Positions 1 to 8,661 of a DNA stretch of 64,000 nt are shown here, piece after piece. Under the pieces are notes generated by a model. The model was not told the origin of the DNA. It was given only the letters and a program-made list of their open reading frames with translations, and made no database searches. Where the stretch lies: positions 186,001-250,000 of the forward strand of contig NZ_JACGWZ010000007.1 of NCBI RefSeq assembly GCF_014137975.1, in the 5' to 3' direction. Numbering within the stretch: the stretch's first letter is position 1; every line of letters begins with the position of its first letter. Origin of the DNA: Halosaccharopolyspora lacisalsi. Its GTDB lineage: Bacteria; Actinomycetota; Actinomycetes; Mycobacteriales; Pseudonocardiaceae. A program made the position numbers and the translations under genes.

Positions 1-182
1 GCCTTACCGGCACGAACAAGCCGTTCGACCTGCTCCACCTGGTCCCGGGACAACTTGCTGTCCGGCAGTGAGGCGTTCATCTCCTCCGCTCGTGCCTCGG
101 CACGCTCGGCTTCGGCCAGCGCCTCCTCGAGGGCGGCCTCCGCCTCGCGGATCGCGGGAGTCTTCCAGCCGTTCTCGTTCAC
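1..182 (-). CDS. Partial hypothetical protein, Glu/Ala-rich helix
   Basis: The gene runs off the left edge, so only the first 60 codons are visible. A GTG at 182 opens a frame whose product is strongly helical and acidic (repeated Ala-Glu-Glu blocks, then a DQVEQVERLV segment), consistent with a coiled coil. It lies 35 nt downstream of the reading frame that seems to continue the WXG100-like gene, so it probably belongs to the same type VII secretion-associated operon. I do not recognise the family. Confidence 0.5.
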   Translation of the reverse strand, partial: MNENGWKTPAIREAEAALEEALAEAERAEARAEEMNASLPDSKLSRDQVEQVERLVRAGK

Positions 183-344
183 GTCATTCACCTTCCGAAC
201 ACCGCACGACAGCGGACCTACAGGTTTCGGGACAGCACGGTCCGGTAACCCGAACCGCCGCCCGCGTCCTCGGAACCGCTTCCACGGAGAGCACTGGCGG
301 ACTGCCGACCCCCCGCGGCCCCATCCCGTGCCTGGTCGGCACCA

Positions 345-1154
345 TCACGCATCCGAGTGGCGGAGTCCCGCACCTGACTGGCGGCATCCGTGCCCTGAAG
401 TGGCGGCACCACCCAGCTCGCCACCCCTGTCCAGGACCAGATTGGTCATGTCACCCGGACTCCGGGGACCGTCGCCACCACCGCTGATCTCACCGATCCC
501 GGGCAGGGAGGTTCCGGCCGCCTCGATTCCTTCCACCATCCGCACGATCCCCTGGTACAGCTGGACAATGGACTGAATCATGTCGTGAATCGTGGTCACG
601 AGGTCGATGCACTGAACGACCTTCCGAACCAGGTTCGCCCAACCCACGCCCGGAACCCAACCCGTCGCGGCCGCCTCGATCAACCGATCGACCAGTTTGG
701 TCAACAGTTCCAGCGCCTTGTTGCGCAGTCTCTCCGAGACGTCGGCCGCCTTGTTGAAACCCATACCGACCAGGTCGGCGACCCCGGCATCGGCCTCGAG
801 AGCCACCGTCCGGGTGGACACCATCATGGTTTCGAAAGCCATGACCCCGGCGCCGTCCCAGGACTCCCGGAGCTCGCTCACCCCGGCGCTGAGGTTCTCC
901 CGCGCCGCCCGCAGCGCGTCTCCCACCTCACCCCAGGCCGTGGCGTTCTTCCTGATCTGCGCGAAATCCCCGGCAAGCGGGGATATCAGTTGTTCCACCA
1001 GATTCTGTCCGGTGACCTGCCCGTACACCCGGTTGACGGACTGGACCTGCCATCCGGCGTTGTTGATGGCCTCCTCCAGTCCCGCCGCGTCGTCCTCGCC
1101 GGGATCGGTCTCGAACTTGCTGGCCGGGTCCGTGGCGTCGGCGAAATCACCCAT
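345..1154 (-). CDS. WXG100-like type VII secretion-associated protein (C-terminus probably frameshifted)
   Basis: The annotated frame encodes 269 residues. It is mostly helical, with an ESWDGAG motif near residue 98 resembling the WXG turn of ESX substrates, followed by a hydrophobic helix-rich middle around a GWVPGVGW segment. It follows a second ESX-type gene by only 9 nt, so the two probably form an operon and may be secreted or act together at the cell surface. The last ~20 residues of this frame look unlike protein. A one-base shift at the C4 run 424-427 would read on to about 218 in a helical, Ala/Arg/Asp-rich tail, giving about 311 residues. The family assignment rests on motif and context. 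Confidence 0.6.
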   Translation of the reverse strand: MGDFADATDPASKFETDPGEDDAAGLEEAINNAGWQVQSVNRVYGQVTGQNLVEQLISPLAGDFAQIRKNATAWGEVGDALRAARENLSAGVSELRESWDGAGVMAFETMMVSTRTVALEADAGVADLVGMGFNKAADVSERLRNKALELLTKLVDRLIEAAATGWVPGVGWANLVRKVVQCIDLVTTIHDMIQSIVQLYQGIVRMVEGIEAAGTSLPGIGEISGGGDGPRSPGDMTNLVLDRGGELGGAATSGHGCRQSGAGLRHSDA

Positions 1155-1163
1155 CGATCACTC

Positions 1164-1493
1164 TCAGACCTTCATTCCGTCGAGTTCGTCCTGAATTCGC
1201 CGGATCATCTCACCGAGCTGCCGCTCGCGCTCCTCGTGGTCGTCCGCCGTCTCCGCCAACTTTTCCCGGACGTTAACCAGCCTCTCCCGCGCGATACGCA
1301 AAGTCTCGCCGCAGAGCTCCGCAACCCCCTCCACCACCGGAATCAGCGTCACAATGACACCGGTGAACCCGCTGGTGTCGAAGGCGGTTTCCGCGGCATG
1401 ATTCCTGATCATCTCAAAATGACCGGCATTGCGGTCGAGCAATCCGCCGTAACCGTGCAATTCGAACGGAACAGCTCGCATGTGCTCCGGCAC
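1164..1493 (-). CDS. ESX-1 secretion-associated-type small helical protein
   Basis: This is a 109-residue helical protein with no membrane segment and a C-terminal charged heptad-like helix (ARERLVNVREKLAETADDHE). Its size and layout match the EspC/DUF2580-like proteins that accompany WXG100 partners in actinobacterial type VII secretion loci. An AGGAGG lies 4 nt upstream of the chosen GTG; a second GTG one codon earlier is closer than usual to it. The WXG100-like gene begins 9 nt downstream, which suggests co-expression and perhaps a heterodimer. The function is inferred from family context only. Confidence 0.65.
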   Translation of the reverse strand: MPEHMRAVPFELHGYGGLLDRNAGHFEMIRNHAAETAFDTSGFTGVIVTLIPVVEGVAELCGETLRIARERLVNVREKLAETADDHEERERQLGEMIRRIQDELDGMKV

Positions 1494-1606
1494 CACACCT
1501 CCTGATTTCCCGCGCGCGCATCACTGTTTAACAGTGCCGCACCGCCGAACGGAGGAAACAGGAGAAAGTTACCGACCCGTGACAAGATCGCGCCCGCGGC
1601 AGATCC

Positions 1607-2179
1607 TCAGCGCACGAGTCCTTCCAGGGCGTACCGCGCGACGGAGGCCGCACTCTCGCACCGCCCGGGATCCGCTCCGTGCTCCGTGACGGTGACCTGC
1701 AAAGTCGCCCCCTCGACGCCGGCGAGCACGGTGCAGTCGTTGGCATGCCGCGTCTTCGAGGCCCGCACTCCGTCCAACGAGATCTCCCGCGCACCCGAAT
1801 CGGCGAAACCGCCCGGTTGAGTACCGACGAGCACCGAACCGGAATCGTCGCGCGCGGCGAACACGCACCCCCGCACAGGGGGGTCCACACCAACCTCACG
1901 GGGACGACCCGGGCGCACCGGGAAAGCGAGGCTGTCCAGAACCGAAGGGCTCACCAGCTCGCACATCCGCTCCGACGACACCCGAGCCAACCGAACGCGC
2001 CGCTCCGGAGGCACCTCACGAGCCACGGAAGGCGGCACGGACCCCATCGCGCTGCGAGTCGTCTCCGAAGTCGGAGCACCCGAATCCGTCGGGCGCTGTT
2101 GCTGGGTACAGCCGGACACGGCGATCAGCCCCAGTACGGCGAGCACCCGCAGTACCGCTCGTTTCCGCATCCCGCTCAT
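1607..2179 (-). CDS. DUF3558-type lipoprotein
   Basis: A signal peptide with a lipobox (AVSGC) near residues 16-20 predicts a lipid-anchored outer-leaflet protein. The mature part starts with a Ser/Thr/Pro-rich linker, then a domain with paired cysteines (MCELV, GCVFA, DCTVL, GRCESA) typical of DUF3558 lipoproteins. The ATG at 2179 has GAGG 8 nt upstream; an internal ATG three codons later is possible. It ends 113 nt before the type VII genes on the same strand, and such lipoproteins often neighbour ESX-like pairs in Pseudonocardiales. The biochemical role is unknown. Confidence 0.75.
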   Translation of the reverse strand: MSGMRKRAVLRVLAVLGLIAVSGCTQQQRPTDSGAPTSETTRSAMGSVPPSVAREVPPERRVRLARVSSERMCELVSPSVLDSLAFPVRPGRPREVGVDPPVRGCVFAARDDSGSVLVGTQPGGFADSGAREISLDGVRASKTRHANDCTVLAGVEGATLQVTVTEHGADPGRCESAASVARYALEGLVR

Positions 2180-2303
2180 CCCCGGACCTCGAAAGTGTTC
2201 CTCGTCACCCATCGGCGCCAAAACGCGCGGAAGCTCCGCGAGCGCCGATCACCGCTGAACGAGCGTATCGGAAACGTTGACCCCGCGACTGCCCGCAGGG
2301 AGG

Positions 2304-2651
2304 TCACCGGTGTTCTTCGGAGACCTCCGCGGCCTCCTCCTCGCGTTCTCCGCGCAGCTGCGCCTTGAGCTCCTCGCGACGCGCACGTCGCCGCTCGGAA
2401 CGACGAGCCATCCCCTCCGACACCCGACGATGGAGCCGCCCGAACACCAGCAGCGACAACGGCATGGCCACCACCACCGCCACCGCGGCCGCGACCAGCA
2501 GCGGAACGTTGAACACCACCAACACGACCGCGACGAAGACGAGCATCCCCAGTCTGGCCAGGCTGTAGAGCGTGACGTCACGGGCCAGCCCGTGCTTCGA
2601 TTCCGGCTCGGCCGAAACCGCGGGCTCGGACGCCGCTTGCTGTTCCTGCAC
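2304..2651 (-). CDS. DUF4229-type small membrane protein
   Basis: The 115-residue product has a short soluble N-terminus, two adjacent hydrophobic helices (starting LARLGMLVFVAVV and LLVAAAVAVVVAMPL), and a long basic then acidic cytoplasmic tail rich in Arg and Glu. This matches DUF4229, a family often beside ccsA/menaquinone genes in actinobacteria (Rv0531 in M. tuberculosis, from memory). The start is uncertain: the GTG at 2651 lacks a good ribosome-binding site, and a GAAGGAG about 20 nt upstream could serve an earlier CTG. The function is unknown. Confidence 0.65.
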   Translation of the reverse strand: MQEQQAASEPAVSAEPESKHGLARDVTLYSLARLGMLVFVAVVLVVFNVPLLVAAAVAVVVAMPLSLLVFGRLHRRVSEGMARRSERRRARREELKAQLRGEREEEAAEVSEEHR

Positions 2652-2934
2652 GTCAACCAGGGTAGAACACGCTCCTTCAGAGGTCACACCACGCCGGTAC
2701 CGGGTGAGTTCGCCCACCGAACTCGATGATCCGCTCGCCCCGGAGAAAGCAAGACACCGGACCACGCCTCGCCGAAGCCACGGACTTTCGCAGCGCAGAG
2801 CCCCGATGCCCGAACCGCCCTTTTCATCCCTTACTTTCCCTTTACCTGGAGCCAAATGTTCGAGTACCCGCGGGCAGGAGTGCCAGGATGCGACCGGAAT
2901 GCCCGAAAACCCGACTCGCACGTGGAGGTCACCC

Positions 2935-3156
2935 GTGACCGCGTCGACCCAGCAGACTCACCCCAACAACCAGGACCAGTTGCTCACCCCGGGTGAAGTC
3001 GCCACACTGTTCCGGGTCGATCCGAAGACCGTGACCCGGTGGGCAACGGCGGGGCGAATCGGTTCCATCCGCACACCGGGAGGCCACCGCCGCTTCAGGG
3101 AGACCGAGGTTCGTGCCCTGCTGGCGGAGTTGACCAACGACGTCGGATCGCTGTAA
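2935..3156 (+). CDS. bldC: BldC-like MerR-family DNA-binding protein
   Basis: This 73-residue protein is essentially one winged-helix DNA-binding domain: LLTPGEVATLFRVDPKTVTRWA, then an IRTPGGHRRFRETEVRALL wing. That is almost the textbook BldC signature. BldC is a small MerR-related regulator that binds direct repeats cooperatively and delays sporulation in Streptomyces. The GTG at 2935 has GGAGG at 2924-2928. It stands alone, upstream of a small membrane-protein gene and divergent from the DUF4229 gene. In mycobacteria the equivalent gene sits beside proC; here proC is 22 kb away, so the gene has moved. Confidence 0.85.
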   Translation: MTASTQQTHPNNQDQLLTPGEVATLFRVDPKTVTRWATAGRIGSIRTPGGHRRFRETEVRALLAELTNDVGSL

Positions 3157-3226
3157 ACGGAACGCACGGCCACCGTTCCCACCCGCGAGTTGCGTTAATC
3201 TCGTGGGTAGGAACGAAAGGGGCCAC

Positions 3227-3403
3227 ATGATCTACATCTTCGCGGTGATCGGCGTGATCACCGTAGCCGTCCTGCTCTGGCAGGCGTTCGGATCCAACAC
3301 CCAGGGCCGTGGCTCCGGTAGTACCACGGTCGCCCCCGACGACGACCCCGAGTTTCTCCGGAGCATCGGAAAGCGCGACGACAACCGTGACGAGGACGGC
3401 TGA
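3227..3403 (+). CDS. Small single-pass membrane protein
   Basis: This is a 58-residue protein with one N-terminal transmembrane helix (MIYIFAVIGVITVAVLLWQ) and a polar, acidic tail ending DDNRDEDG. AAAGGGG lies 5 nt before the ATG. The stop codon sits within a short hairpin (GAGGCC 3402-3407, GGCCTC 3415-3420) shared with the convergent MinD-like gene. It resembles unnamed small membrane proteins found beside cytochrome c assembly genes in related genomes. No function can be assigned. Confidence 0.6.
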   Translation: MIYIFAVIGVITVAVLLWQAFGSNTQGRGSGSTTVAPDDDPEFLRSIGKRDDNRDEDG

Positions 3404-3418
3404 GGCCGCGGCCGGGCC

Positions 3419-4918
3419 TCATCCCTCCTGGCCGCGCTGACGACCGAGCGCGTGGGGAAAGTCGTCGGCCACGGTCGCCGCGAGCTCCAGCAAGGCCAGC
3501 CTGGTAGGGGCGGCGAGTTGGTCCAGCTCCACCTCGGCGCCCTCGTCCAGGTGCGCGTCGAAGGGGATCTTGGAAACCGCCCGGCACCGCGACTCGAAGT
3601 GCGCGGCGAGCTTGTCCACGTCCACCTTGCCCGATCCGGGCCGCACCGAATTGATCACCGCCACCGAGCGCGCGACCAGTCCTCCGTAGCCGTGCGCGTC
3701 CAACCAGTCCAACGTGGCCGAGGCACTGCGGGCACCGTCGATGGAACTGGACGAGACGATCACGAGGGAGTCGGCGAGGTCGAGCACTCCCTTCATCGCC
3801 GAGTGCATCAGTCCCGTCCCGCAGTCGGTCAGCACCACGTTGTAGAAGTGCTCCAGCAGGTTCACGCTGCGCCGGTAGTCGTCCTCGCTGAACGCCTCCG
3901 AAACAGCCGGATCCTGTTCACTGGCCAGGATCTCCAACCGGCTCGGCCCCTGCGAGGTGTACGAGCGCACGTCGCTGTACTTGCGGATGCGCTGGGAGTC
4001 CCGCAGCAGATGGCGCACGGTGGCCGTGGTCTCCAGCGGGATCTTCTGGCTCAGCGTCCCGCGATCGGGGTTGGCATCGACCGCGATCACCCGGTCACCA
4101 CGCAGCGAGGAGAACGTGGACCCCAGCGTGGCCGTCGCCGTCGTCTTGCCGACTCCTCCCTTGAGACTCAGCATCGCGATCTTGTAGCAACCGTGCAGCG
4201 GCTGGTTGATGCGGGAGATCAGCTCACGGCGACGCAGGTCTGCGGGGCTCTCCCCCAGATTGACGGTGCGTCCGCTGACCAGGTACACCGCGCGCCGCCA
4301 GCCCGACTGAGGGGGCCGCTTGGTCTGACGAAGCAGCTGTGCGGACGAGAGATCCTGACCGAACGGCTGATCCGATGTTCCGGTCGCACCGGGAAGCTGT
4401 TGGTGTGAGGGAACAGAATGTTGCTGCTGTTGCTGTTGCCACCCCACGGGTTGCGGCCCCGTGGAATACCCCGGTGGGACTTGACCGGGTTGGGGTTGGC
4501 CGGGTTGGGGTTGGGCTTGAGGAGTGTAGGGCTGGCCACCCGAGTACCAGGGACCGGACGATTCTCCGGCGACCGGATGAGGTTCGGAAACACCGGGCAC
4601 CGCGTGCGGCCCCGAGGGAGGCGGATGGGGACCCGACTGGGTCGGATAGGGGCCCGACTGGGAGCCCTGCTGCGTCCAGGGGACCGCCGGAGGCACCTGC
4701 CCGGCATCGGCAGCGCCGGGCAACGGCTGGTCGGGGTCGGTCCGCGGTTCGACGTAGTGCCCGGATCGGGACGACTGCTCCTGCTCCGAGAAACCGCCGC
4801 CGTAGTCCGGTGCGTCTCCTCCCGCCGTCTCCCCGGTGGAATTCGCCTCCTCTTCGGCACCGGGTGAGGCCGCGGCGAAGTGGTGCTGCGTTTCGGGCTC
4901 CTCGTAGCGTCCGGTCAC
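3419..4918 (-). CDS. MinD/ParA-like ATPase with long Pro/Gln-rich N-terminus
   Basis: The 499-residue protein has two parts. Residues 1-200 are low-complexity and disordered (repeated SGPH, QPQPGQ and a Q run). The rest is a SIMIBI-class ATPase with a deviant Walker A LKGGVGKTT, a switch segment VIAVDANPDRGTLSQ and a VLTDCGTGL Walker B-like strand. This architecture is that of the EspI/Rv3876-type MinD-like proteins of type VII secretion regions; Rv0530 at the equivalent mycobacterial position is related, from memory. The GTG start has GGAGGG 10 nt upstream. It follows ccsB on the same strand after 139 nt. A role in positioning or regulating secretion is inference. Confidence 0.75.
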   Translation of the reverse strand: MTGRYEEPETQHHFAAASPGAEEEANSTGETAGGDAPDYGGGFSEQEQSSRSGHYVEPRTDPDQPLPGAADAGQVPPAVPWTQQGSQSGPYPTQSGPHPPPSGPHAVPGVSEPHPVAGESSGPWYSGGQPYTPQAQPQPGQPQPGQVPPGYSTGPQPVGWQQQQQQHSVPSHQQLPGATGTSDQPFGQDLSSAQLLRQTKRPPQSGWRRAVYLVSGRTVNLGESPADLRRRELISRINQPLHGCYKIAMLSLKGGVGKTTATATLGSTFSSLRGDRVIAVDANPDRGTLSQKIPLETTATVRHLLRDSQRIRKYSDVRSYTSQGPSRLEILASEQDPAVSEAFSEDDYRRSVNLLEHFYNVVLTDCGTGLMHSAMKGVLDLADSLVIVSSSSIDGARSASATLDWLDAHGYGGLVARSVAVINSVRPGSGKVDVDKLAAHFESRCRAVSKIPFDAHLDEGAEVELDQLAAPTRLALLELAATVADDFPHALGRQRGQEG

Positions 4919-5057
4919 CGTTCGAGTCCCTCCAAGAACGAATCGAGGCCTTCCCGACCCGAATGGGACGGTAGCTCCAGGTATACCCGGAAAGGAAACG
5001 GGGTGGGCAGCTTCACGTCACCGGAACGCGGCGAAACATCCCGGACAACGTCGCGGT

Positions 5058-6071
5058 TCAGAGCCCCGAGTAGGAGTGCATACCGGGGATGACGAGGTTG
5101 ACGAAGAGCAGGTTGAACAGCATGGCGGCCAGCCCGAGGATGTTGACCCACGCGGCACGCGTTCCCCGCCAACCTGCGGTCGCGCGGGCGTGCAGGTAGC
5201 ACGCGTAGAAGACCCAGGCGATGAATGCGCTGGTCTCCTTCGGATCCCATCCCCAGAAACGTCCCCATGCGGCCTCGGCCCAGATGGCACCGGCCACGAT
5301 CGCGAAGGTCCACACCGGCATGATGAGCACGGTGGTGCGATAGGCCAACCGGTCGAGCGTCTGGCTGTTGGGCAGGCGGCTGCCGAAGCGCACCATCTTG
5401 AGCGGGTTGTTCTCGTGCCGAACCCGCAACATGAACAGCACGCTGGCCACACCGGCGAACAGCAGGACACCGCTGGAAACGATGGCGGCGGAGACGTGGA
5501 TCCAGATCCAGTAGGACTGCAGGGCCGGTGGCAGCGGAGAAGCCCTGGCGTAGAGCGCCGTTCCCGACAGGAACAGCAACAGCACCGTGGGCAGCAGTAC
5601 GAAGCCGCCCAGGCCGCGGAGTTGGGTCGACGTCGTCGACTTGCGCACCGGTCGCGACTGGCGATACAGCAGGACCAGCCACGCCACCACGGCGACCAGG
5701 CAGATCGCGGAGCCGAACTCGTACAAGTTGCCCCACGGCACTCGCCCCACGGCCAACCCACGAGTTACCAGTGAGAACGCGTGCACGAGCAGGGACAGCA
5801 CGGTCATCGCGACGGCCATGCCGCCGAATCGCTCGGGGAGAGGGCGCCGGGGCTCCGGTTCCACCCGCCCGGGGGTTTTCGCCGTCGTGGACGGGACCGC
5901 ACCACCAGCACCCCCGACGGCGGTCAGCTCGGACTCACGCTCACGAACCGCCCGGCGGGGTTTGCCGTACGCGAACTCGACGAAGTACAGCAGCATCGCC
6001 ACGAGGTAAAGAGCGACCGTAGTCGTGAAGGCGATGTCGCTGTAGCCGGACAATGTCTGGTTGATCGGCAT
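5058..6071 (-). CDS. ccsB: Cytochrome c biogenesis protein CcsB (heme handling, System II)
   Basis: This 337-residue polytopic membrane protein carries the tryptophan-rich heme-binding WWD-like segment (WGRFWGWDPKE) with flanking histidine-bearing helices such as CYLHARA. CcsB/ResC and ResB form the System II synthetase that exports heme and attaches it to CXXCH motifs of cytochromes c outside the membrane. The ATG at 6071 overlaps the resB stop (TGATG), with AGGA 7 nt upstream. It is the last cytochrome-assembly gene in a run of hemL, phosphatase, thioredoxin, ccdA, resB and ccsB. Confidence 0.93.
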   Translation of the reverse strand: MPINQTLSGYSDIAFTTTVALYLVAMLLYFVEFAYGKPRRAVRERESELTAVGGAGGAVPSTTAKTPGRVEPEPRRPLPERFGGMAVAMTVLSLLVHAFSLVTRGLAVGRVPWGNLYEFGSAICLVAVVAWLVLLYRQSRPVRKSTTSTQLRGLGGFVLLPTVLLLFLSGTALYARASPLPPALQSYWIWIHVSAAIVSSGVLLFAGVASVLFMLRVRHENNPLKMVRFGSRLPNSQTLDRLAYRTTVLIMPVWTFAIVAGAIWAEAAWGRFWGWDPKETSAFIAWVFYACYLHARATAGWRGTRAAWVNILGLAAMLFNLLFVNLVIPGMHSYSGL

Positions 6072-7720
6072 CAACTGTTCCTTTCGCGCGCGGACGCGGA
6101 ACCGTGCGAGTCCTCGGGAGCGGAATGGTGACCGCTCTTGCCGAGCACATCACCCGAGAGCTTGGTGAACTCCTCGCCGTAGCCGGCCTGGTCGGTCCGT
6201 GCCAGCCCACCGACTTCGATCAAGGTACTCGTGGGTGCCGTGCCACTTCCGTCGGGGGAAGTTCTCGCGGCACCGTCGGTCGGCCCGGCACGGACCCAGA
6301 TCCGTCGCCGCTTGATGCTCAGCGAGGCACCGAGACCGACGATGATCGCGATCGCGAACACGAGGGCGTACTCCTGGAACGGATCGTGGGCGATCTGGAG
6401 GTTGACGAACCGCTTCACGCCATCGAAGTGGATCACGGTGCCGTCGTCGAGCCGGAGCTGCTCACCAACGCGCAGGTTCTCCCGGGCCACCCGGTTGAGC
6501 TTGCCCGACTCCACCATCGACTGGTCGATGCTGAAGATCGACTGCCCCTCGCCGGTCGCGATCCCGAGCTGTCCCTTGAGCACGTCGATGGCCACGGCCG
6601 GATCCCGCAGGTCCGGGAACTTCGAACTCAGCACCTTGCCCTCGAAGGAGGCCGTCGGAGCGAACAACCCCGTGATCGCCAGCTGGTTGCGCTGCCGCCG
6701 CTGCTCGTCGGGCATACCGGGAGGACTGAACTTGGTCGCCCCCTGCGACAGGAACGTCTGCATGTTCATCGGCTTCCACTGGACCGACGAGGTGCGCTTC
6801 GCACCGTTCGGGAAAGTGACCGTGAACACCGGAGCATAACCGTTCCCGGTGAGGTACACCCGGTCACCGGCCAGCCGCAGCGGCTCGTTGACCTTCAGGC
6901 CGTAGGGCTTCCACACGTCGTTGTCCAGGGATTCGCCCGCCTGGTAGTCGACGTCGGCGTGGAAGCTCTTGGGCTGACCGTTGGGCTGGTACTTCACGTC
7001 GAAGTCGTTGACCCGGACGCAGTACGGGTTCAGGCCGGTGCCGTCGACCCGCAGTCCCGGCTCGAACGAGTCGTAGTTGTACGTGCCCGAGTTGCAGAAG
7101 CTCGAACCGTCGGCCTTCACGATGACGCGGCCCTCGTAGCCGTACATCGCCCCGGCGGCCATCACGACCAGCAGCCCCAGCAGAGCGAAGTGGAACACCA
7201 GGTTGCCCGCCTCGCGCAGGTAGCCGCGCTCGGCGCTGAGCGAGCGCGTGCCGTTGCCCTCGTCTCGCTCGTCGACGCGCCATCCCCGCAGCCTCTTGCG
7301 CGCCACGGCGATCGCCTCGTCGACCGAACTGTCCACAGTGGCCTGCGAGTGGTGCGGCATCCGCGCGAGGTTGCGAGGCGTACGCACCGGCCTGGCGCGC
7401 ATGTTGCGCAGGTACTCCCCGGTTCGGGGCACCAGGCACCCGACCAGCGACACGAACAGCAGCACGTAGATCGCCGAGAACCACACGGAGCCGAACACGT
7501 TGAACGCGCCGAGCTCGTCCAGGACGGGCGCGATCGTCGGATGCTTGTCGAAGTAGTCCTGCACACCGTTGCGGCTCGTCGACCACTGCGGCAGCAACGC
7601 ACCCGGCAGCGCGGCCAACGCGAGCAGGAACAGCAGCACCAGGGCGGTACGCATCGACGTCAGACCGCGCCAAGTGTTGCGCAGGAAGGCAAGAGCGTCG
7701 GAGAACACGGAACCACGCAT
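6071..7720 (-). CDS. resB: Cytochrome c biogenesis protein ResB (Ccs1)
   Basis: This is a 549-residue protein of the ResB family. Three N-terminal transmembrane helices (around residues 20-40, 75-95 and 170-195) precede a large extracytoplasmic domain. A fourth helix near residue 450 (ALVFAIAIIVGLGASL) is followed by a basic motif and a polar tail. ResB partners CcsB in the System II cytochrome c synthetase. Its ATG overlaps the ccdA stop by one base, and its own stop overlaps the ccsB start, so the three should be translationally coupled. The length is normal for actinobacteria. Confidence 0.92.
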   Translation of the reverse strand: MRGSVFSDALAFLRNTWRGLTSMRTALVLLFLLALAALPGALLPQWSTSRNGVQDYFDKHPTIAPVLDELGAFNVFGSVWFSAIYVLLFVSLVGCLVPRTGEYLRNMRARPVRTPRNLARMPHHSQATVDSSVDEAIAVARKRLRGWRVDERDEGNGTRSLSAERGYLREAGNLVFHFALLGLLVVMAAGAMYGYEGRVIVKADGSSFCNSGTYNYDSFEPGLRVDGTGLNPYCVRVNDFDVKYQPNGQPKSFHADVDYQAGESLDNDVWKPYGLKVNEPLRLAGDRVYLTGNGYAPVFTVTFPNGAKRTSSVQWKPMNMQTFLSQGATKFSPPGMPDEQRRQRNQLAITGLFAPTASFEGKVLSSKFPDLRDPAVAIDVLKGQLGIATGEGQSIFSIDQSMVESGKLNRVARENLRVGEQLRLDDGTVIHFDGVKRFVNLQIAHDPFQEYALVFAIAIIVGLGASLSIKRRRIWVRAGPTDGAARTSPDGSGTAPTSTLIEVGGLARTDQAGYGEEFTKLSGDVLGKSGHHSAPEDSHGSASARERNS

Positions 7721-8499
7721 CAGATCGGCAACTCAAAACCGGCGATCGGGCCACGGAGCACCGCGATCAACTCCCCCCACAGTCCGGTGACCAACATCAG
7801 ACCCACGATCACGAGCAACGCTCCACCCGCGATCTGGATGGCACGGCCGTGCCGCCGCAACCACCCCGCGCTGCGTACGGCCCACCTCGCCCCCAGGGCG
7901 AGCAGCACGAACGGGATTCCCAGGCCCAAGCAGTAGGCAAGCACCAGCACGGCACCACGCAGCGCCAACCAGTTCGTCTCGGTCGTGTAGGCGAGTGAGA
8001 TGACCGCGGTCAACGTCGGACCCAGACACGGGGTCCATCCCAGCCCGAACACCGCGCCGAGCAGGGGGGCTCCCCACACGCCCGCCTTCGGAACACGATG
8101 TATCCGGACGTCGCGCTGCAGCGCCGGGATCATACCGAGGAAAACCAGCCCCATCGCCACGGTCACGACCCCACCGATACGGCGCAACAGCGGCTGGTTG
8201 GCCAGCAGCGCGTCGGACACCCCGAGCACGAGCAGCGTCGCGGCGGCGAACACGACGGTGAAGCCGAGGACGAACAACACCGCCACACCGCCGACACGCC
8301 AGCGTCCCCGGCGATTGCGTGCGGCCTCGGTCGCATCCACGGCCGGAGTCTCCGCCCCCACGATCCCCGCGAGATAAGCGAGATATCCCGGCACCAGCGG
8401 AACGACGCACGGGGACGCGAAACTGATCGCACCGGCGAGTGCGGCAACTCCGAGCGCCAGTACCAGCGGTCCGGAGGAAGCGAGCGCGGCGGGATCCAC
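7720..8499 (-). CDS. ccdA: Cytochrome c biogenesis protein CcdA (thiol electron transfer)
   Basis: The 259-residue, six-helix membrane protein has the two CcdA/DsbD redox cysteines in SFASPCVVPLVPGY and GWTPCLGPTLTAV. CcdA passes reducing equivalents from cytoplasmic thioredoxin across the membrane to the extracellular TlpA/ResA-like protein, keeping apocytochrome c cysteines reduced for heme ligation. I chose the GTG at 8499 because it gives the usual short N-terminus; an upstream in-frame ATG at 8562 would add an unlikely Arg-rich leader. The upstream partner gene encodes exactly such a thioredoxin-like lipoprotein, separated by 162 nt. Confidence 0.9.
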   Translation of the reverse strand: MDPAALASSGPLVLALGVAALAGAISFASPCVVPLVPGYLAYLAGIVGAETPAVDATEAARNRRGRWRVGGVAVLFVLGFTVVFAAATLLVLGVSDALLANQPLLRRIGGVVTVAMGLVFLGMIPALQRDVRIHRVPKAGVWGAPLLGAVFGLGWTPCLGPTLTAVISLAYTTETNWLALRGAVLVLAYCLGLGIPFVLLALGARWAVRSAGWLRRHGRAIQIAGGALLVIVGLMLVTGLWGELIAVLRGPIAGFELPI

Positions 8500-8661
8500 G
8501 GTTCGAGGGTAGGCAAGACCTCCACCACGCAACGCAGCACCCCTGGTGAGCCGAAACACCACGGTGTTCGGCCCGTGAAGGACCTTCGTCCCTACCGACC
8601 TGCCCGAACACGACGTAAGGAACTTGCCGCCATGATCAGGGGAGACACGGACAGTATCGGA

